From Paludisphaera borealis (GTDB lineage: Bacteria > Planctomycetota > Planctomycetia > Isosphaerales > Isosphaeraceae), in the NCBI RefSeq assembly GCF_001956985.1, contig NZ_CP019082.1, positions 992,001 to 1,056,000 on the forward strand: a stretch of 64,000 nucleotides of DNA, given 5' to 3'. Shown one piece after another: positions 48,176-56,961 of this stretch (positions are counted from its first letter, which is position 1; each line of letters opens with the position of its first letter). Position numbers and translations under genes: made by a program. Below the pieces are notes generated by a model. That model was not told the DNA's origin. It saw only the letters and a program-made list of their open reading frames with translations, and ran no database searches.

Positions 48176-50788
48176 ATGTTCCATCGAATCTTGATCGTTG
48201 TTTGCGTCGGCGTCTGGAGCGCGCTCCTCCAGCCTCGCGGGGCCGTCGCCGCCGATCCGCCCCCGGCCGATGATCGGCCGACCTTCTGGGTCATTCCCCA
48301 CACCCACTGGGAGGGGGCCGTTTTCAAGACGCGGGAAGAGTACCTGGAGATGGGCCTGCCGAACATCCTCAAGGCGCTTCGGCTGCTTGCGGACCAGCCG
48401 ACCTATCATTTCGTGCTCGACCAGGTCGCCTACGTCCGGCCGTTCCTCGAACGCTATCCCGACCAGGAACCGCTGTTTCGCAAGTACATCGCCGAGGGGA
48501 GGCTCCAGATCACCGGCGGGCTCGACGTCATGCCCGACGTCAACGTCCCCGGCGGCGAGTCGTTCGTCCGGCAGCTTCAGTACGGCAAGGGCTACTACCG
48601 CGAGAAGCTCGGGATCGACGTGACCTCGGGCTGGCTGATCGACACGTTCGGCCATCACGCCCAGATGCCGCAGATCATGAAGCTCGCGGGCATCCACTCG
48701 TACTGGACCCAGCGCGGGGTGTCCCACCGCGAGCATCCGTCGGAGTTCCTCTGGGAGGGGATCGACGGCACGAAGCTGATGACGATCTACATGCCGGCCA
48801 CATACGCCCTGCTCTACGGCTCGCCCAACGACCCGGCCAAGTTCCGCGACTTCCTGAAGGGGCGGTTCGCGGCGCTTGACAACAACTCGCCCGGCCGCGA
48901 CCGCGTGGGACTCGCGGGCGTCGACGTCGGCGAGCCCGAGGGGCAGCTCGCGCCGATGGTCGAGGCGTTCAACAAGATGGCCGATCAGCCGTTCAAGGCC
49001 CGCATGGCGATCCCCGCCGAATTCGAGAAAGTCGTCGCCGCCCGCACCGACCTTTCGGTGTTCAAAGGCGAGCTGAACCCGATCTTCCAGGGGACGTACA
49101 GTAGCCGGATCGAGCTCAAGTCGTGGATTCGACGCATGGAGGAACGGCTTCTGACGGCTGAGAAGCTCGCCGCGATCGATCGGACCCTCGGTGGCGAAGC
49201 CGACCTGTCCGCCCTCTGGCGGGCCTGGGAGCCGGTGCTCTTCAACGAGACTCACGACCTGGCCTCCGGCGTCATGACGGATCACGTCTATGACGACGTC
49301 GTCGGCGGTTTCCGGTTCGCCGACCGCCTGGCCGCCGAGCAGATCGACAAGGGGTGGGACGCGCTCGCCGCGCGGATCGACACACGAGGCGAGGGGACCC
49401 CCGTGGTCGTCTTCAACCCGCTGAGCTGGTCGCGGTCGGACGTGACCGAGGTCGACCTCGGCTTCAGCGCCGGCGGCGTCGGCGCGATCGAGCTGGTCGA
49501 CGATCAAGGAGCGAGCCGGCCGCTGCAGATCGTCCGCTCGACCTCTTACCCCGACGGCGGCCTTTGCACCGCGCGGGTCGCGTTCACGGCGGCCGACGTT
49601 CCGGCGCTCGGATATCGGACCTATCACATCCGTACCGCGACCGGCTCGACGGCTCCGACGCCCGCTGCTCCCTCTCCGTCGACCTTGGAAAACCGCTTCT
49701 ACCGGATCACGCTCGACCCACGAACGGGCGCGGTCGCCAGCCTTCGCATGAAGGAAGGCGACTGGGAAGTTCTCTCCGGTCCTGGCAACGTCGTCGCAAA
49801 GCACCAGGATAAGGGCGATTTCTGGGAGCTTTACAAGGGGCTCAACGGCGGCAGCAACATCGCGATGACCACGAAGCAAGCCGTCCCCGCTCGCGGTGAC
49901 GCGAAGTTCAGCGACGAGTACAAGGACGCGCCTGGGACTCTCGTCTCAGGGCCGGTCTACTCCGAGTTCCGCGTCGCGCATCCGTTCGATTCGGGCCGGT
50001 ACGCGGCGACCCTGCGGCTGTACGCCGACCTGCCGCGGATCGATTGCTCGACCACGCTGGTGAATGGCGAGAAATACGTCCGCTATCAGCTCTTGTTCCC
50101 GACCACGATCGCGGCCGGCAAGCGATTCGACGAGATCCCCTTCGGCGCGATCGAGCGGCCCAAGGGCATCGAGTTTCCCGCCCAGAACTGGGTCGACCAG
50201 GGGGACGAGAAGCATGGGCTGGCGGTGCTCAACGCGGGGCTCCCCGGCCACGTCGTGACCGATGGAACCGTGATGGTCTCGGTGCTCCGGTCGCACAATG
50301 TGGGAGCCTATGGTTTCGGCGGCGGCTACGAGCCGGGGATGAGCTCGGAGGAGGGCTACCAGATCGGCAAGGAGCGGACCGCCCGCTACGCGCTGCTCCC
50401 GCATGCCGGCGACTGGCGAGAGGCCGGCGTGCCCCGCGCCGGGCTGGAATTCAACCACCCCCTGCTCTGCCGCGTCGTCGGCTCGCACGAGGGGGGCCTT
50501 CCCAAGACTTGGGGCTTCGTAGAGGTTTCAGCGCCCAACGTCGTCGTCTCGTCTCTCAAGCCGGCCCGGGGAGGCGGAATCGCGCTGCGGATCTACGAAA
50601 CCGCCGGCCGACCCGCGCCCGCGACCACCATTAAGGTGCACGCGAACGTGGCTGCGGCGAGCGAGGCCGACCTGCTCGAAAACGTCCAGGGCCGATCGCC
50701 GATCGCCGACGGCGCGGTGCGCGTTGATCTGGTGCCGTTCCAGATCAAAACCATCGTGTTGCAGGCGAAGTCGTTGGAGGTTCATTGA
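48176..50788 (+). CDS. Exported GH38 alpha-mannosidase
   Basis: An 870-residue exported glycoside hydrolase. It has a Sec signal (ILIVVCVGVWSALLQ). The GH38 catalytic domain has the zinc motif HTHWEG, with Glu where the family commonly has Asp. The catalytic nucleophile region is WLIDTFGHHAQMPQIMK (Asp156). A C-terminal beta domain follows (FNPLSWSRSDVTEV, GAVASLRMKEGDW). The enzyme would release alpha-mannose from glycans in the periplasm or outside. It is 46 bases after the preceding secreted protein, the last gene of the six-gene run. Confidence 0.88.
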   Translation: MFHRILIVVCVGVWSALLQPRGAVAADPPPADDRPTFWVIPHTHWEGAVFKTREEYLEMGLPNILKALRLLADQPTYHFVLDQVAYVRPFLERYPDQEPLFRKYIAEGRLQITGGLDVMPDVNVPGGESFVRQLQYGKGYYREKLGIDVTSGWLIDTFGHHAQMPQIMKLAGIHSYWTQRGVSHREHPSEFLWEGIDGTKLMTIYMPATYALLYGSPNDPAKFRDFLKGRFAALDNNSPGRDRVGLAGVDVGEPEGQLAPMVEAFNKMADQPFKARMAIPAEFEKVVAARTDLSVFKGELNPIFQGTYSSRIELKSWIRRMEERLLTAEKLAAIDRTLGGEADLSALWRAWEPVLFNETHDLASGVMTDHVYDDVVGGFRFADRLAAEQIDKGWDALAARIDTRGEGTPVVVFNPLSWSRSDVTEVDLGFSAGGVGAIELVDDQGASRPLQIVRSTSYPDGGLCTARVAFTAADVPALGYRTYHIRTATGSTAPTPAAPSPSTLENRFYRITLDPRTGAVASLRMKEGDWEVLSGPGNVVAKHQDKGDFWELYKGLNGGSNIAMTTKQAVPARGDAKFSDEYKDAPGTLVSGPVYSEFRVAHPFDSGRYAATLRLYADLPRIDCSTTLVNGEKYVRYQLLFPTTIAAGKRFDEIPFGAIERPKGIEFPAQNWVDQGDEKHGLAVLNAGLPGHVVTDGTVMVSVLRSHNVGAYGFGGGYEPGMSSEEGYQIGKERTARYALLPHAGDWREAGVPRAGLEFNHPLLCRVVGSHEGGLPKTWGFVEVSAPNVVVSSLKPARGGGIALRIYETAGRPAPATTIKVHANVAAASEADLLENVQGRSPIADGAVRVDLVPFQIKTIVLQAKSLEVH

Positions 50789-50890
50789 TCATCACCAACG
50801 GATTGGAAGGGGCCGTCGAGGGGGGCTCGCGGCTCACCGATCGACGCTCAATCATCTAGGACAAGCTTCGATTCTCTCTTCCCTTTTCCC

Positions 50891-50907
50891 ACTGTATCCG
50901 ATACAGT
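50891..50907. promoter_or_regulatory. 17-base palindrome upstream of the RRM gene
   Basis: A perfect inverted repeat with 8-base arms ACTGTATC and GATACAGT around one C. It lies about 165 bases before the RRM protein start in a 285-base gap with no gene. It could be a repressor site or a transcript hairpin. Confidence 0.55.
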
Positions 50908-51073
50908 ACGAGGTGGTTGGTCTGACGACAGAGCAAGCACGGAGGGTTCACGCGAATCGCTTACGGCTTCCCTTCTCGCCCTTCCCACCTCAGGGCCCCT
51001 GTGTGTGCCCCTTTCTGACCGGCCGAGAAAGCATGAAGCAGGCCGGATCGTCTTTGCCACAAGGAGACACCCC

Positions 51074-51466
51074 GTGGGAAAGAAATTGTACGTAGGCAAC
51101 CTCCCGTATTCCGTCGCCAGCTCTGACCTCGACCAGTGGTTCAGCCAGTACGGAACCGTTCAGAGCGCCGAGGTCATCATCGACCGCGCGACCGGCCGCA
51201 GCAAGGGCTTCGGTTTCGTCGAGATGGACACCGACGCCCAGGCCGACGAGGCCATCGCCGGCCTCAACGACCAGGAATATGAAGGTCGTCGGCTGACCGT
51301 TAACGAAGCCAAGCCCCGCGTAGCTCGCACCTCCGGCGGCTACGGCAGCGGTGGCGGCGGCGGTGGTGGTTATGGCGGTGGCGGCGGCGGTCGCTCCGGC
51401 GGCGGTGGCGGCGGCTACGGCGGTGGCGGCGGTGGCGGTGGCGGTGGCGGCGGTCGCCGTTATTGA
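51074..51466 (+). CDS. Glycine-rich RRM RNA-binding protein
   Basis: A 130-residue single-RRM protein. RNP2 is LYVGNLPY and RNP1 is KGFGFVEM. The last 40 residues are almost pure Gly with Ser, Tyr and Arg, ending GGRRY. Such proteins bind RNA and in cyanobacteria and other bacteria often respond to cold. The GTG start at 51074 is set by AAGGAG 7 bases upstream; the upstream open frame lacks a signal. A long leader and palindrome precede it, and an intrinsic terminator follows. Confidence 0.92.
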   Translation: MGKKLYVGNLPYSVASSDLDQWFSQYGTVQSAEVIIDRATGRSKGFGFVEMDTDAQADEAIAGLNDQEYEGRRLTVNEAKPRVARTSGGYGSGGGGGGGYGGGGGGRSGGGGGGYGGGGGGGGGGGGRRY

Positions 51467-51490
51467 TCCACAGATCGTTCGCGGGATCGA

Positions 51491-51516
51491 GGAACTCCCT
51501 AGTGGAGTTCCTTTTT
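51491..51516 (+). terminator. Intrinsic terminator of the RRM gene
   Basis: An 8-bp perfect stem (51491-51498 with 51504-51511), a 5-base loop and five T residues, 24 bases after the stop. Confidence 0.85.
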
Positions 51517-51607
51517 CCCGGCGTCGAACCCGATGCAAACCCAAGCAGGTCTTCGGGAACGGGAACCGTCCACGACTCACTCATTTCCTCGTAAGGATGG
51601 TCGCCTC

Positions 51608-51868
51608 GTGATCAACCCCCGAAACTCCCACACGCCGCTCCCCGACGACCGGCGCAAGCGCTGTCCCATCTGCCGTCAGACGGTCTATTCCGCGGCCGGC
51701 ATCCATCCTCAGTGCGCCATCAAGCAGGCCGATCCCTGGCGGCCCGCCTCCGCGACGCCCTCCCCCGAGCTGGAACAACAGCCCGAGGTCGTCGAAGCCG
51801 AAGCGCCCGCTCCGGTCGTCGTTCCGGCCCCCGCCCTGACCGCCAAGCGACGGGTCAAGCAGGTCTGA
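51608..51868 (+). CDS. Small zinc-finger-like protein
   Basis: An 86-residue protein with the motif CPICRQTVYSAAGIHPQCA, two CxxC-type ligands plus His and Cys that could bind one zinc. The rest is Pro/Glu/Ala-rich with a basic tail (AKRRVKQV). The GTG start at 51608 follows AAGGA by about 10 bases. No family recognised beyond the motif. It is convergent with the sulfurtransferase. Confidence 0.65.
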   Translation: MINPRNSHTPLPDDRRKRCPICRQTVYSAAGIHPQCAIKQADPWRPASATPSPELEQQPEVVEAEAPAPVVVPAPALTAKRRVKQV

Positions 51869-51903
51869 GCCTGACTATTCCCCCTGGCGGCTCTTGCTCT
51901 CGA

Positions 51904-52773
51904 TCAGGCCTCCACCGGCAGGTCGAGCCGCGCCCCCCATTCGTTCCACGAGCCGTCGTAGTTCGCCAGGTTCGTGTAACCGAGCCGGGCCAGGTTGAAC
52001 AAGATGGTGGTCGCGGCGACTCCGCCGTTGCAATACGCGACGACCGGTCGGTCGGCTGTCACGCCCTCCTTGTCGACCAGCGCGCGAAGCTCGTCAAGCT
52101 GTAGGAAGCCCCCTTCTTTCGCGAAGAATCGCTCGCGAGGAAGGCTGGCGGCTCCTGGAATACGTCCGCCACGCGGTCCTCGCCGTCGTGCGGCCGTGTA
52201 CTGGCCGACATCGCGCGCGTCGAGAAGCTGAAGCTCGGGATCGCCCAATCGCGCGGCGAGCTGCTCGGCGGTCAGCCGCAGCTCTGGCCGGGCGCACGGC
52301 GTGAAGACCGCGCGGGGAGGATTCACGGGGCCCGACGCCTCGGGCCGTTCCTCGTCCACCCAGCGGTTCCAGCCCCCTTGCAGCACGCTGACGCGGTTGT
52401 GCCCGTAGTAGTTAAGGGCCCACCACAGGCGCGTGGCGTACTGGCCGCCGCTGTGATCGACGGCGACGACGTGTGTCTGGTCACCCACGCCCCGAACCGC
52501 CATGGCCTCGGCGAACGCCTCCGGGCCCGCTATCTGAGCGGGGACCGGATCGTCGAGGTCGACGATGTCGCGCGTCCAGTCGATGTACATCGCGCCGGGG
52601 ATGTGGCTGGCCAGGTATTCGTCGATCGCGCCTCGGTAATCGGCCTGCTCGACCCCTGGTTCGATCGGCCGGGTCACGACGTACCCGCGAACGTCGATCA
52701 CGCGGACGTCGGCGTCGTTCAGGTGGTCTTCCAGCCATTCGGTCGTGACGAGCAAGTCGTGATCGGCGGGCAT
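51904..52773 (-). CDS. Two-domain sulfurtransferase (rhodanese)
   Basis: A 289-residue tandem rhodanese of the thiosulfate/3-mercaptopyruvate sulfurtransferase type. The N-terminal inactive domain has VRVIDVRGY and GAMYIDWTRD. The C-terminal domain has LLDARD and an active-site loop starting at Cys248 (AYCNGGVAAT). The six-residue loop C-N-G-G-V-A fits the family. It moves sulfane sulfur to cyanide or other thiophiles. It is divergent from the MDR reductase. Confidence 0.93.
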   Translation of the reverse strand: MPADHDLLVTTEWLEDHLNDADVRVIDVRGYVVTRPIEPGVEQADYRGAIDEYLASHIPGAMYIDWTRDIVDLDDPVPAQIAGPEAFAEAMAVRGVGDQTHVVAVDHSGGQYATRLWWALNYYGHNRVSVLQGGWNRWVDEERPEASGPVNPPRAVFTPCARPELRLTAEQLAARLGDPELQLLDARDVGQYTAARRRGPRGGRIPGAASLPRERFFAKEGGFLQLDELRALVDKEGVTADRPVVAYCNGGVAATTILFNLARLGYTNLANYDGSWNEWGARLDLPVEA

Positions 52774-52899
52774 TGTGGTTGTTCCCGATGGGTTTTCGAT
52801 GGCGTTCCCATTAAGATAGCCGGGGTTCGAGGTTTTCCCAAGAGAGCGGCGTGTGCGGCCGTGATTCGGAAGCCTCGTCGATCATCGGGAACAATCGGT

Positions 52900-53901
52900 A
52901 TGAAAGCGGCGGTCTTCGAGTCGTTCGGCGGACCTTCGGAGGTCTTGCGAATCCGGGACGTCCCCACGCCCGAGCCGGGGCCGGGCGAGGTCCGCGTGCG
53001 GATGATCGCCAGCCCGATCAACCCGTCCGACCTGATGGTCGTCGAGGGGCGTTACGGCGTGCTTCCCACCTTGCCGTCGACGCCCGGCTTCGAGGGGGTC
53101 GGCGTGGTCGACAAGGCCGGACCGGGGCTGATGGGGCGGCTCGTGGTCGGCAAGCGCGTGGCCGTGATCAACTCGAAGGGGGGCAACTGGGCCGAGTACG
53201 CCGTGATCCCCTGGCGCCAGGCGCGGCCGATCGCCGCCGACATCCCCGACGACCAGGCCGCGACGTTCTTCGTCAACCCGGCCACGGCGCTGGCGATGGT
53301 CCGGCACGTCCTCAAAGTCCCGAAGGGGGAATGGCTGCTGATCTCGGCCGCCGGCTCGACGCTCGGCAAGATGATCATCAAGCTCGGTAAACACGACGGC
53401 TTCAAGACGCTCTGCGTCGTGCGACGCTCCGAGGCGAAGGCCGAGCTGGTCGCGCTCGGGGCCGACGCCGTGATCAGCTCGTCGGAAGGGTCGGTTCCGG
53501 AACAGGTTCGTGCGATCACGGGGGGCGACGGCCCTCGCTACGCCCTCGATCCGGTCGGCGGCGAGGCCGGCACGGCGATCTTCCGGTCGCTTGGAACCGG
53601 CGGCCGGCTGATCGTCTACGGCTCATTGACCGGTCAGCCTATCGAGGTCGATCCGCGCCTGGTGATCTCGGGACGGCGGGTGGTCGAAGGCTTCTGGCTC
53701 GGCTTTTGGATGCGTGATCGGTCGATTCCCGCGTCGTTGCTCCTGTTCCGAGAGATCGCCGCGTTGATTCGCAACGACGTCCTCACGTCGGAAATCGGTG
53801 CCAGCTACGCACTTGACGACATCGTGCCGGCTGTTCGCGAGGCGGCGGCCGTCGGTCGCGGCGGCAAGGTTCTTCTCAAACTCCCCGGTTCGTCGTCGTG
53901 A
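52900..53901 (+). CDS. MDR-family reductase (enoyl reductase/quinone oxidoreductase-like)
   Basis: A 333-residue medium-chain dehydrogenase/reductase without the structural zinc Cys cluster. Motifs NPSDLMVVEGRYG, PSTPGFEGVGVV, VNPATALAMVRHVLK and ISAAGSTLGKMIIKLGK are like those of mitochondrial-type 2-enoyl thioester reductases (MECR/ETR). It probably reduces a C=C bond with NADPH. The start at 52900 is the first in-frame ATG at the family's usual N-terminus. Confidence 0.87.
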   Translation: MKAAVFESFGGPSEVLRIRDVPTPEPGPGEVRVRMIASPINPSDLMVVEGRYGVLPTLPSTPGFEGVGVVDKAGPGLMGRLVVGKRVAVINSKGGNWAEYAVIPWRQARPIAADIPDDQAATFFVNPATALAMVRHVLKVPKGEWLLISAAGSTLGKMIIKLGKHDGFKTLCVVRRSEAKAELVALGADAVISSSEGSVPEQVRAITGGDGPRYALDPVGGEAGTAIFRSLGTGGRLIVYGSLTGQPIEVDPRLVISGRRVVEGFWLGFWMRDRSIPASLLLFREIAALIRNDVLTSEIGASYALDDIVPAVREAAAVGRGGKVLLKLPGSSS

Positions 53902-54423
53902 TTGTGCGACCCGCCGCGTGAGGCCTGAACTCCACGAGCCTTGAATCTTCGCAACGGCCGCGTCGTCGGCTTCCCCGGTTCGACCAGTTGCGGCGAATCG
54001 ACGGGCGCGCCGATTAGGAGATTTCGAGAATTCATTCGCCGATGCCCCCCTGGAACGCTACAATTTGGAGTGTAGAGTTCATCAACGCAGACGCGCCGAG
54101 CGGCTTGTTCCGTGCTCGCAATGGGCAGGGCGATGGGCCGTCCTCTTTATTTCGACGAACGCCCACCACGTCTGGCCTTGCCGAGATCGACTATCGTGCT
54201 GGCAATCTCGTGAAATCGGCCCAACGGCCGACCGTTCACAATTTCGTTCGTTGGGAAGAGGCGGCGCGGGTCTGCGGGGGTTTTGGATTCTATTCTTCTA
54301 GCATGATGCTGCTCGATCGAGTTGTTCGATAGGCCGCAGTGTAAAAGACCTGACGCAACGTTGTAACGAAGTCCACGGCTGGAAAGCAAGACGCGGCTGC
54401 GTCGGGCGGGGATCTACAAGACG
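53902..54423. other. Long intergenic region before the acidic protein gene
   Basis: A 522-base gap, less GC-rich than its neighbours. A TACAAT at 54059-54064 may be a -10 element. A 96-codon open frame (54042-54332) overlaps this element and has no ribosome site, so I do not call it a gene. It could be a long leader or hold a small RNA. Confidence 0.45.
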
Positions 54424-54861
54424 ATGAGTAGTGGAACAAGTGGTGCCCAGGACTGGCGAGCGGTGGCGTGCCTGGCCCCGACCGGCGAGCGATTGCTGTG
54501 CGTGGGTGAAAGCTCGTCGCAAGTGCGCGCCGCTTACGCGGGTGCCTGGGGCGAGGTGATCCGCGACGAGGATCGCCCGACCGTTCGCGCCATTTCCTTG
54601 CAGCGCTGGGCCGGTCAGTTCTGGTCGGGACAGTGGGAGCATCAGATGTATCTGGCTGTCCCCGCGACGCGGACCGGCAAGGCGGCTGGCGGCGAAGTGG
54701 TCGACGGCGACGCGGAGCTTGACGGCGACGTGGAAGTCGATCCCGACGCCGAGCCCGAAGTCGAGACGGATGAAGCCGAAGAGGCTGAAGTCGAGGCCGT
54801 GCTCGAAGACGAAGAAGATGACCTGCTTGAGACCGGCGGTTCCTCGGCCAAGAAAAATTGA
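54424..54861 (+). CDS. Acidic-tailed protein of unknown function
   Basis: A 145-residue protein. The first 85 residues form a compact mixed domain (VACLAPTGERLLCVGESS, LQRWAGQFWSGQWEHQMYL). The last 55 are mainly Asp and Glu with Ala and Val, a very acidic tail ending SSAKKN. No family recognised. The ribosome site is weak. A strong terminator follows. Confidence 0.7.
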   Translation: MSSGTSGAQDWRAVACLAPTGERLLCVGESSSQVRAAYAGAWGEVIRDEDRPTVRAISLQRWAGQFWSGQWEHQMYLAVPATRTGKAAGGEVVDGDAELDGDVEVDPDAEPEVETDEAEEAEVEAVLEDEEDDLLETGGSSAKKN

Positions 54862-54937
54862 GCCTGTCGTTTCGGCAGGCTGGCGATGAGCCTGCGAAAC
54901 GATCTCAGTTCGACTTGCCGCCCCGACCGCTCCCTTT

Positions 54938-54965
54938 CCCCCGGATTACCCCGGGGGTTTTTTTT
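54938..54965 (+). terminator. Intrinsic terminator of the acidic protein gene
   Basis: A 7-bp GC stem (54938-54944 with 54951-54957) with a 6-base loop and eight T residues. A second hairpin (54966-54982, arms GGCAGTC and GACTGCC) follows directly and may serve the convergent nif3-like gene. Confidence 0.85.
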
Positions 54966-54997
54966 GGCAGTCCGAGACTGCCTCGATCGCCGTCACT

Positions 54998-56143
54998 TTA
55001 GCTTGCACCCGGATCGTGCCGCGCGGCCTCGCCCGACGTGTGAAGATAGGCGAAGGGGTCGCGCTCGTCGCGGCTCGGCCAGACGATGAGGTCGGGGAAG
55101 GTCCGAGCGATCTTGCCGGCAAGATCCTCGACGCCCAGCCGTTCGGTCGCGTAATGGCCGGCGACGAGTAGCCCGACCCCCGCCGCGCGGGCTTCGAGCG
55201 CCCGGTGAAAGCGAGCCTCGCCGGTCAGTAAGACTTGGGCGCCAAGCTTGACGGCGTCGCCGAGGAAGTCGTCCCCCGCGCCGCAGGCCACGGCCACGCG
55301 TTCGACCCGCGATTCCGGATCGCCGGCCGCCTGGATGGTCGTCAGGCCGAGCGCCCGCGCGGCCGACAGGGCGAATTCGCCGAGCGGTCGCGGTTCGGCG
55401 AGCCGCCCGATCCGGCCCGCTCCGATCGTGGTCGTCGTCGAGTTGAGCGGGAAGACGTCGACGGCCGGCTCCTCGTACGAGTGCGCCGCGCGGATCGCGG
55501 CGAGGACGGCCGACAGCCGATCCTCCAGGCAAATCATTTCCAGCCGCAACTCGTCGACCGTCTCCCGACGACCGCGCCGGCCGACAGCGGGGGCGGTGTT
55601 CTCGTCGCCGAAAAACGTCCCCTGACCGGGGATCGCGAACGAGCACTCGGAGTAGTCGCCGATCCGCCCCGCTCCAGCGCCGAAGGCGGCGGCGAGCACG
55701 GTCTCGCGGTCGGACTCCGGCGTGAACACGACGACCTTGAACGAGGAGGGCGCGGCGATGGGCCGGATCGGGGCCGTGTCGAGCAGCCCGAGACGGCGGC
55801 AGAGGCCCTCATTGATCCCGTCAACCGCGCTATCGAACGCCGTGTGAGGGCTCGCGATCGCCACGCCGGCCCGTCCAAGCGCCCAGAGCGGAGCGGTCGC
55901 CGGCAGGTCCGAACGAATCCGCTTGGTCTCGCGAAAGAGCACCGGGTGATGGCTGACGATCAGCCCGGCCCGCTCGCGGACGGCCTCAAGAGCCGTCTCG
56001 GCCGTCACCGTCAAGCAGGTCATCACCCGCTCGATCGGCGCACCGGGATCGCCCCACAAGAGCCCCACGTTGTCCCACGACTCCGCCAGCTGCGACGGCG
56101 CGAAGTCTTCCAGCCAGCGAGTCACGTCGGCGACGGTCGTCAT
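54998..56143 (-). CDS. Nif3/YbgI-family dinuclear metal-binding protein
   Basis: A 381-residue Nif3-like (DUF34) protein. It has ESWDNVGLLWGDP, the metal-binding SHHPVLFRETKRI and SPHTAFDSAVDGIN, an inserted PII-like segment in the middle (typical of the longer bacterial forms), and VLLTGEARFHRALEA and GHYATERLGV near the end. Role uncertain; proposed metallohydrolase or cofactor-related activity. Its start overlaps pabC by 4 bases. Confidence 0.9.
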   Translation of the reverse strand: MTTVADVTRWLEDFAPSQLAESWDNVGLLWGDPGAPIERVMTCLTVTAETALEAVRERAGLIVSHHPVLFRETKRIRSDLPATAPLWALGRAGVAIASPHTAFDSAVDGINEGLCRRLGLLDTAPIRPIAAPSSFKVVVFTPESDRETVLAAAFGAGAGRIGDYSECSFAIPGQGTFFGDENTAPAVGRRGRRETVDELRLEMICLEDRLSAVLAAIRAAHSYEEPAVDVFPLNSTTTTIGAGRIGRLAEPRPLGEFALSAARALGLTTIQAAGDPESRVERVAVACGAGDDFLGDAVKLGAQVLLTGEARFHRALEARAAGVGLLVAGHYATERLGVEDLAGKIARTFPDLIVWPSRDERDPFAYLHTSGEAARHDPGAS

Positions 56144-56961
56144 GTCGTCTCTCCCGATTTCAACCAGGCGGTCACATCGTCTCGAATTCGCCCGGTCACG
56201 GGCCCAGGAGCGGGGAAGTGGGCGTCGCCCCAAGAGCCGACCGGAACGACGCCTCGAACCGCGTTGGTCAGGAACACTTCCTCGGGCTGAATCCTCCGGT
56301 CGAAGAGATTCAGGCCGATTTCCTCGACGGCGATCCCTAACGCGGCCGCGCGCTCGACGACGACGCCTCTCATGATACCCGGCACGATCCCGCCGTCGCA
56401 GGGAGGCGTCATCAGCTCCCCCCCGACCACGAAGAAGATGTTCGTTCGGCTCCCCTCGCGGACCGAGCCGGTCGAGTCGACCATCAGGCACTCGTCGAAG
56501 CCCTCGGCTCGGCTGTTCTCGTGAAGCAACCGGTTCGGCCAGTAATTGAGGCTCTTGTATCCGGCAAGTGTATCATTGCGGGCCGGACCCGCCGGGCCGA
56601 GCCGCAGGCCGGTCGCGGGGGCCGGCGCGGGGAGCGGCGACGACCGCATCCAGAGCGTCGAGCCCGCTGATTCCGAGATCCCGCCGCTGAGCGTGATCCG
56701 CAGCAAGGCGTCTCCTTCGCGGCCATCGGCGGCCAGCAGGGCGCGGACGTCGTCGGCCGTCGGCTGTTGGTTGGGGTCGAGTGGGATGCGAAGCTGCGCG
56801 GCCGACCGTTTCAGTCGGCTCAAGTGCCGGGGCAGCAGCGTCGGCCGGCCGTTCCAGGTGCGCAGGGTTTCAAACAGGCCCAGGCCGTGCTCGAACGTGC
56901 GGTCGAGCACGCTGATTCGCAGGGAGTCGTCGGCGACGATCCGGCCTTCAACCCAGATCAT
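56140..56961 (-). CDS. pabC: Aminodeoxychorismate lyase (class IV aminotransferase fold)
   Basis: A 273-residue PLP-dependent fold-type IV enzyme. Motifs are LDRTFEHGLGLFETLR, GYKSLNYWPN (catalytic Lys) and DECLMVDSTGSVREGSRTNIFFV. Because it overlaps pabB by 14 bases it most likely converts aminodeoxychorismate to p-aminobenzoate and pyruvate. A branched-chain or D-amino-acid aminotransferase is less likely given the context. Confidence 0.88.
   Translation of the reverse strand: MIWVEGRIVADDSLRISVLDRTFEHGLGLFETLRTWNGRPTLLPRHLSRLKRSAAQLRIPLDPNQQPTADDVRALLAADGREGDALLRITLSGGISESAGSTLWMRSSPLPAPAPATGLRLGPAGPARNDTLAGYKSLNYWPNRLLHENSRAEGFDECLMVDSTGSVREGSRTNIFFVVGGELMTPPCDGGIVPGIMRGVVVERAAALGIAVEEIGLNLFDRRIQPEEVFLTNAVRGVVPVGSWGDAHFPAPGPVTGRIRDDVTAWLKSGETT

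Noticed and set aside
54042-54332. 96-codon open frame in the gap before the acidic protein
   Set aside because: It has no ribosome site, overlaps a possible promoter element and its translation shows no domain-like pattern.
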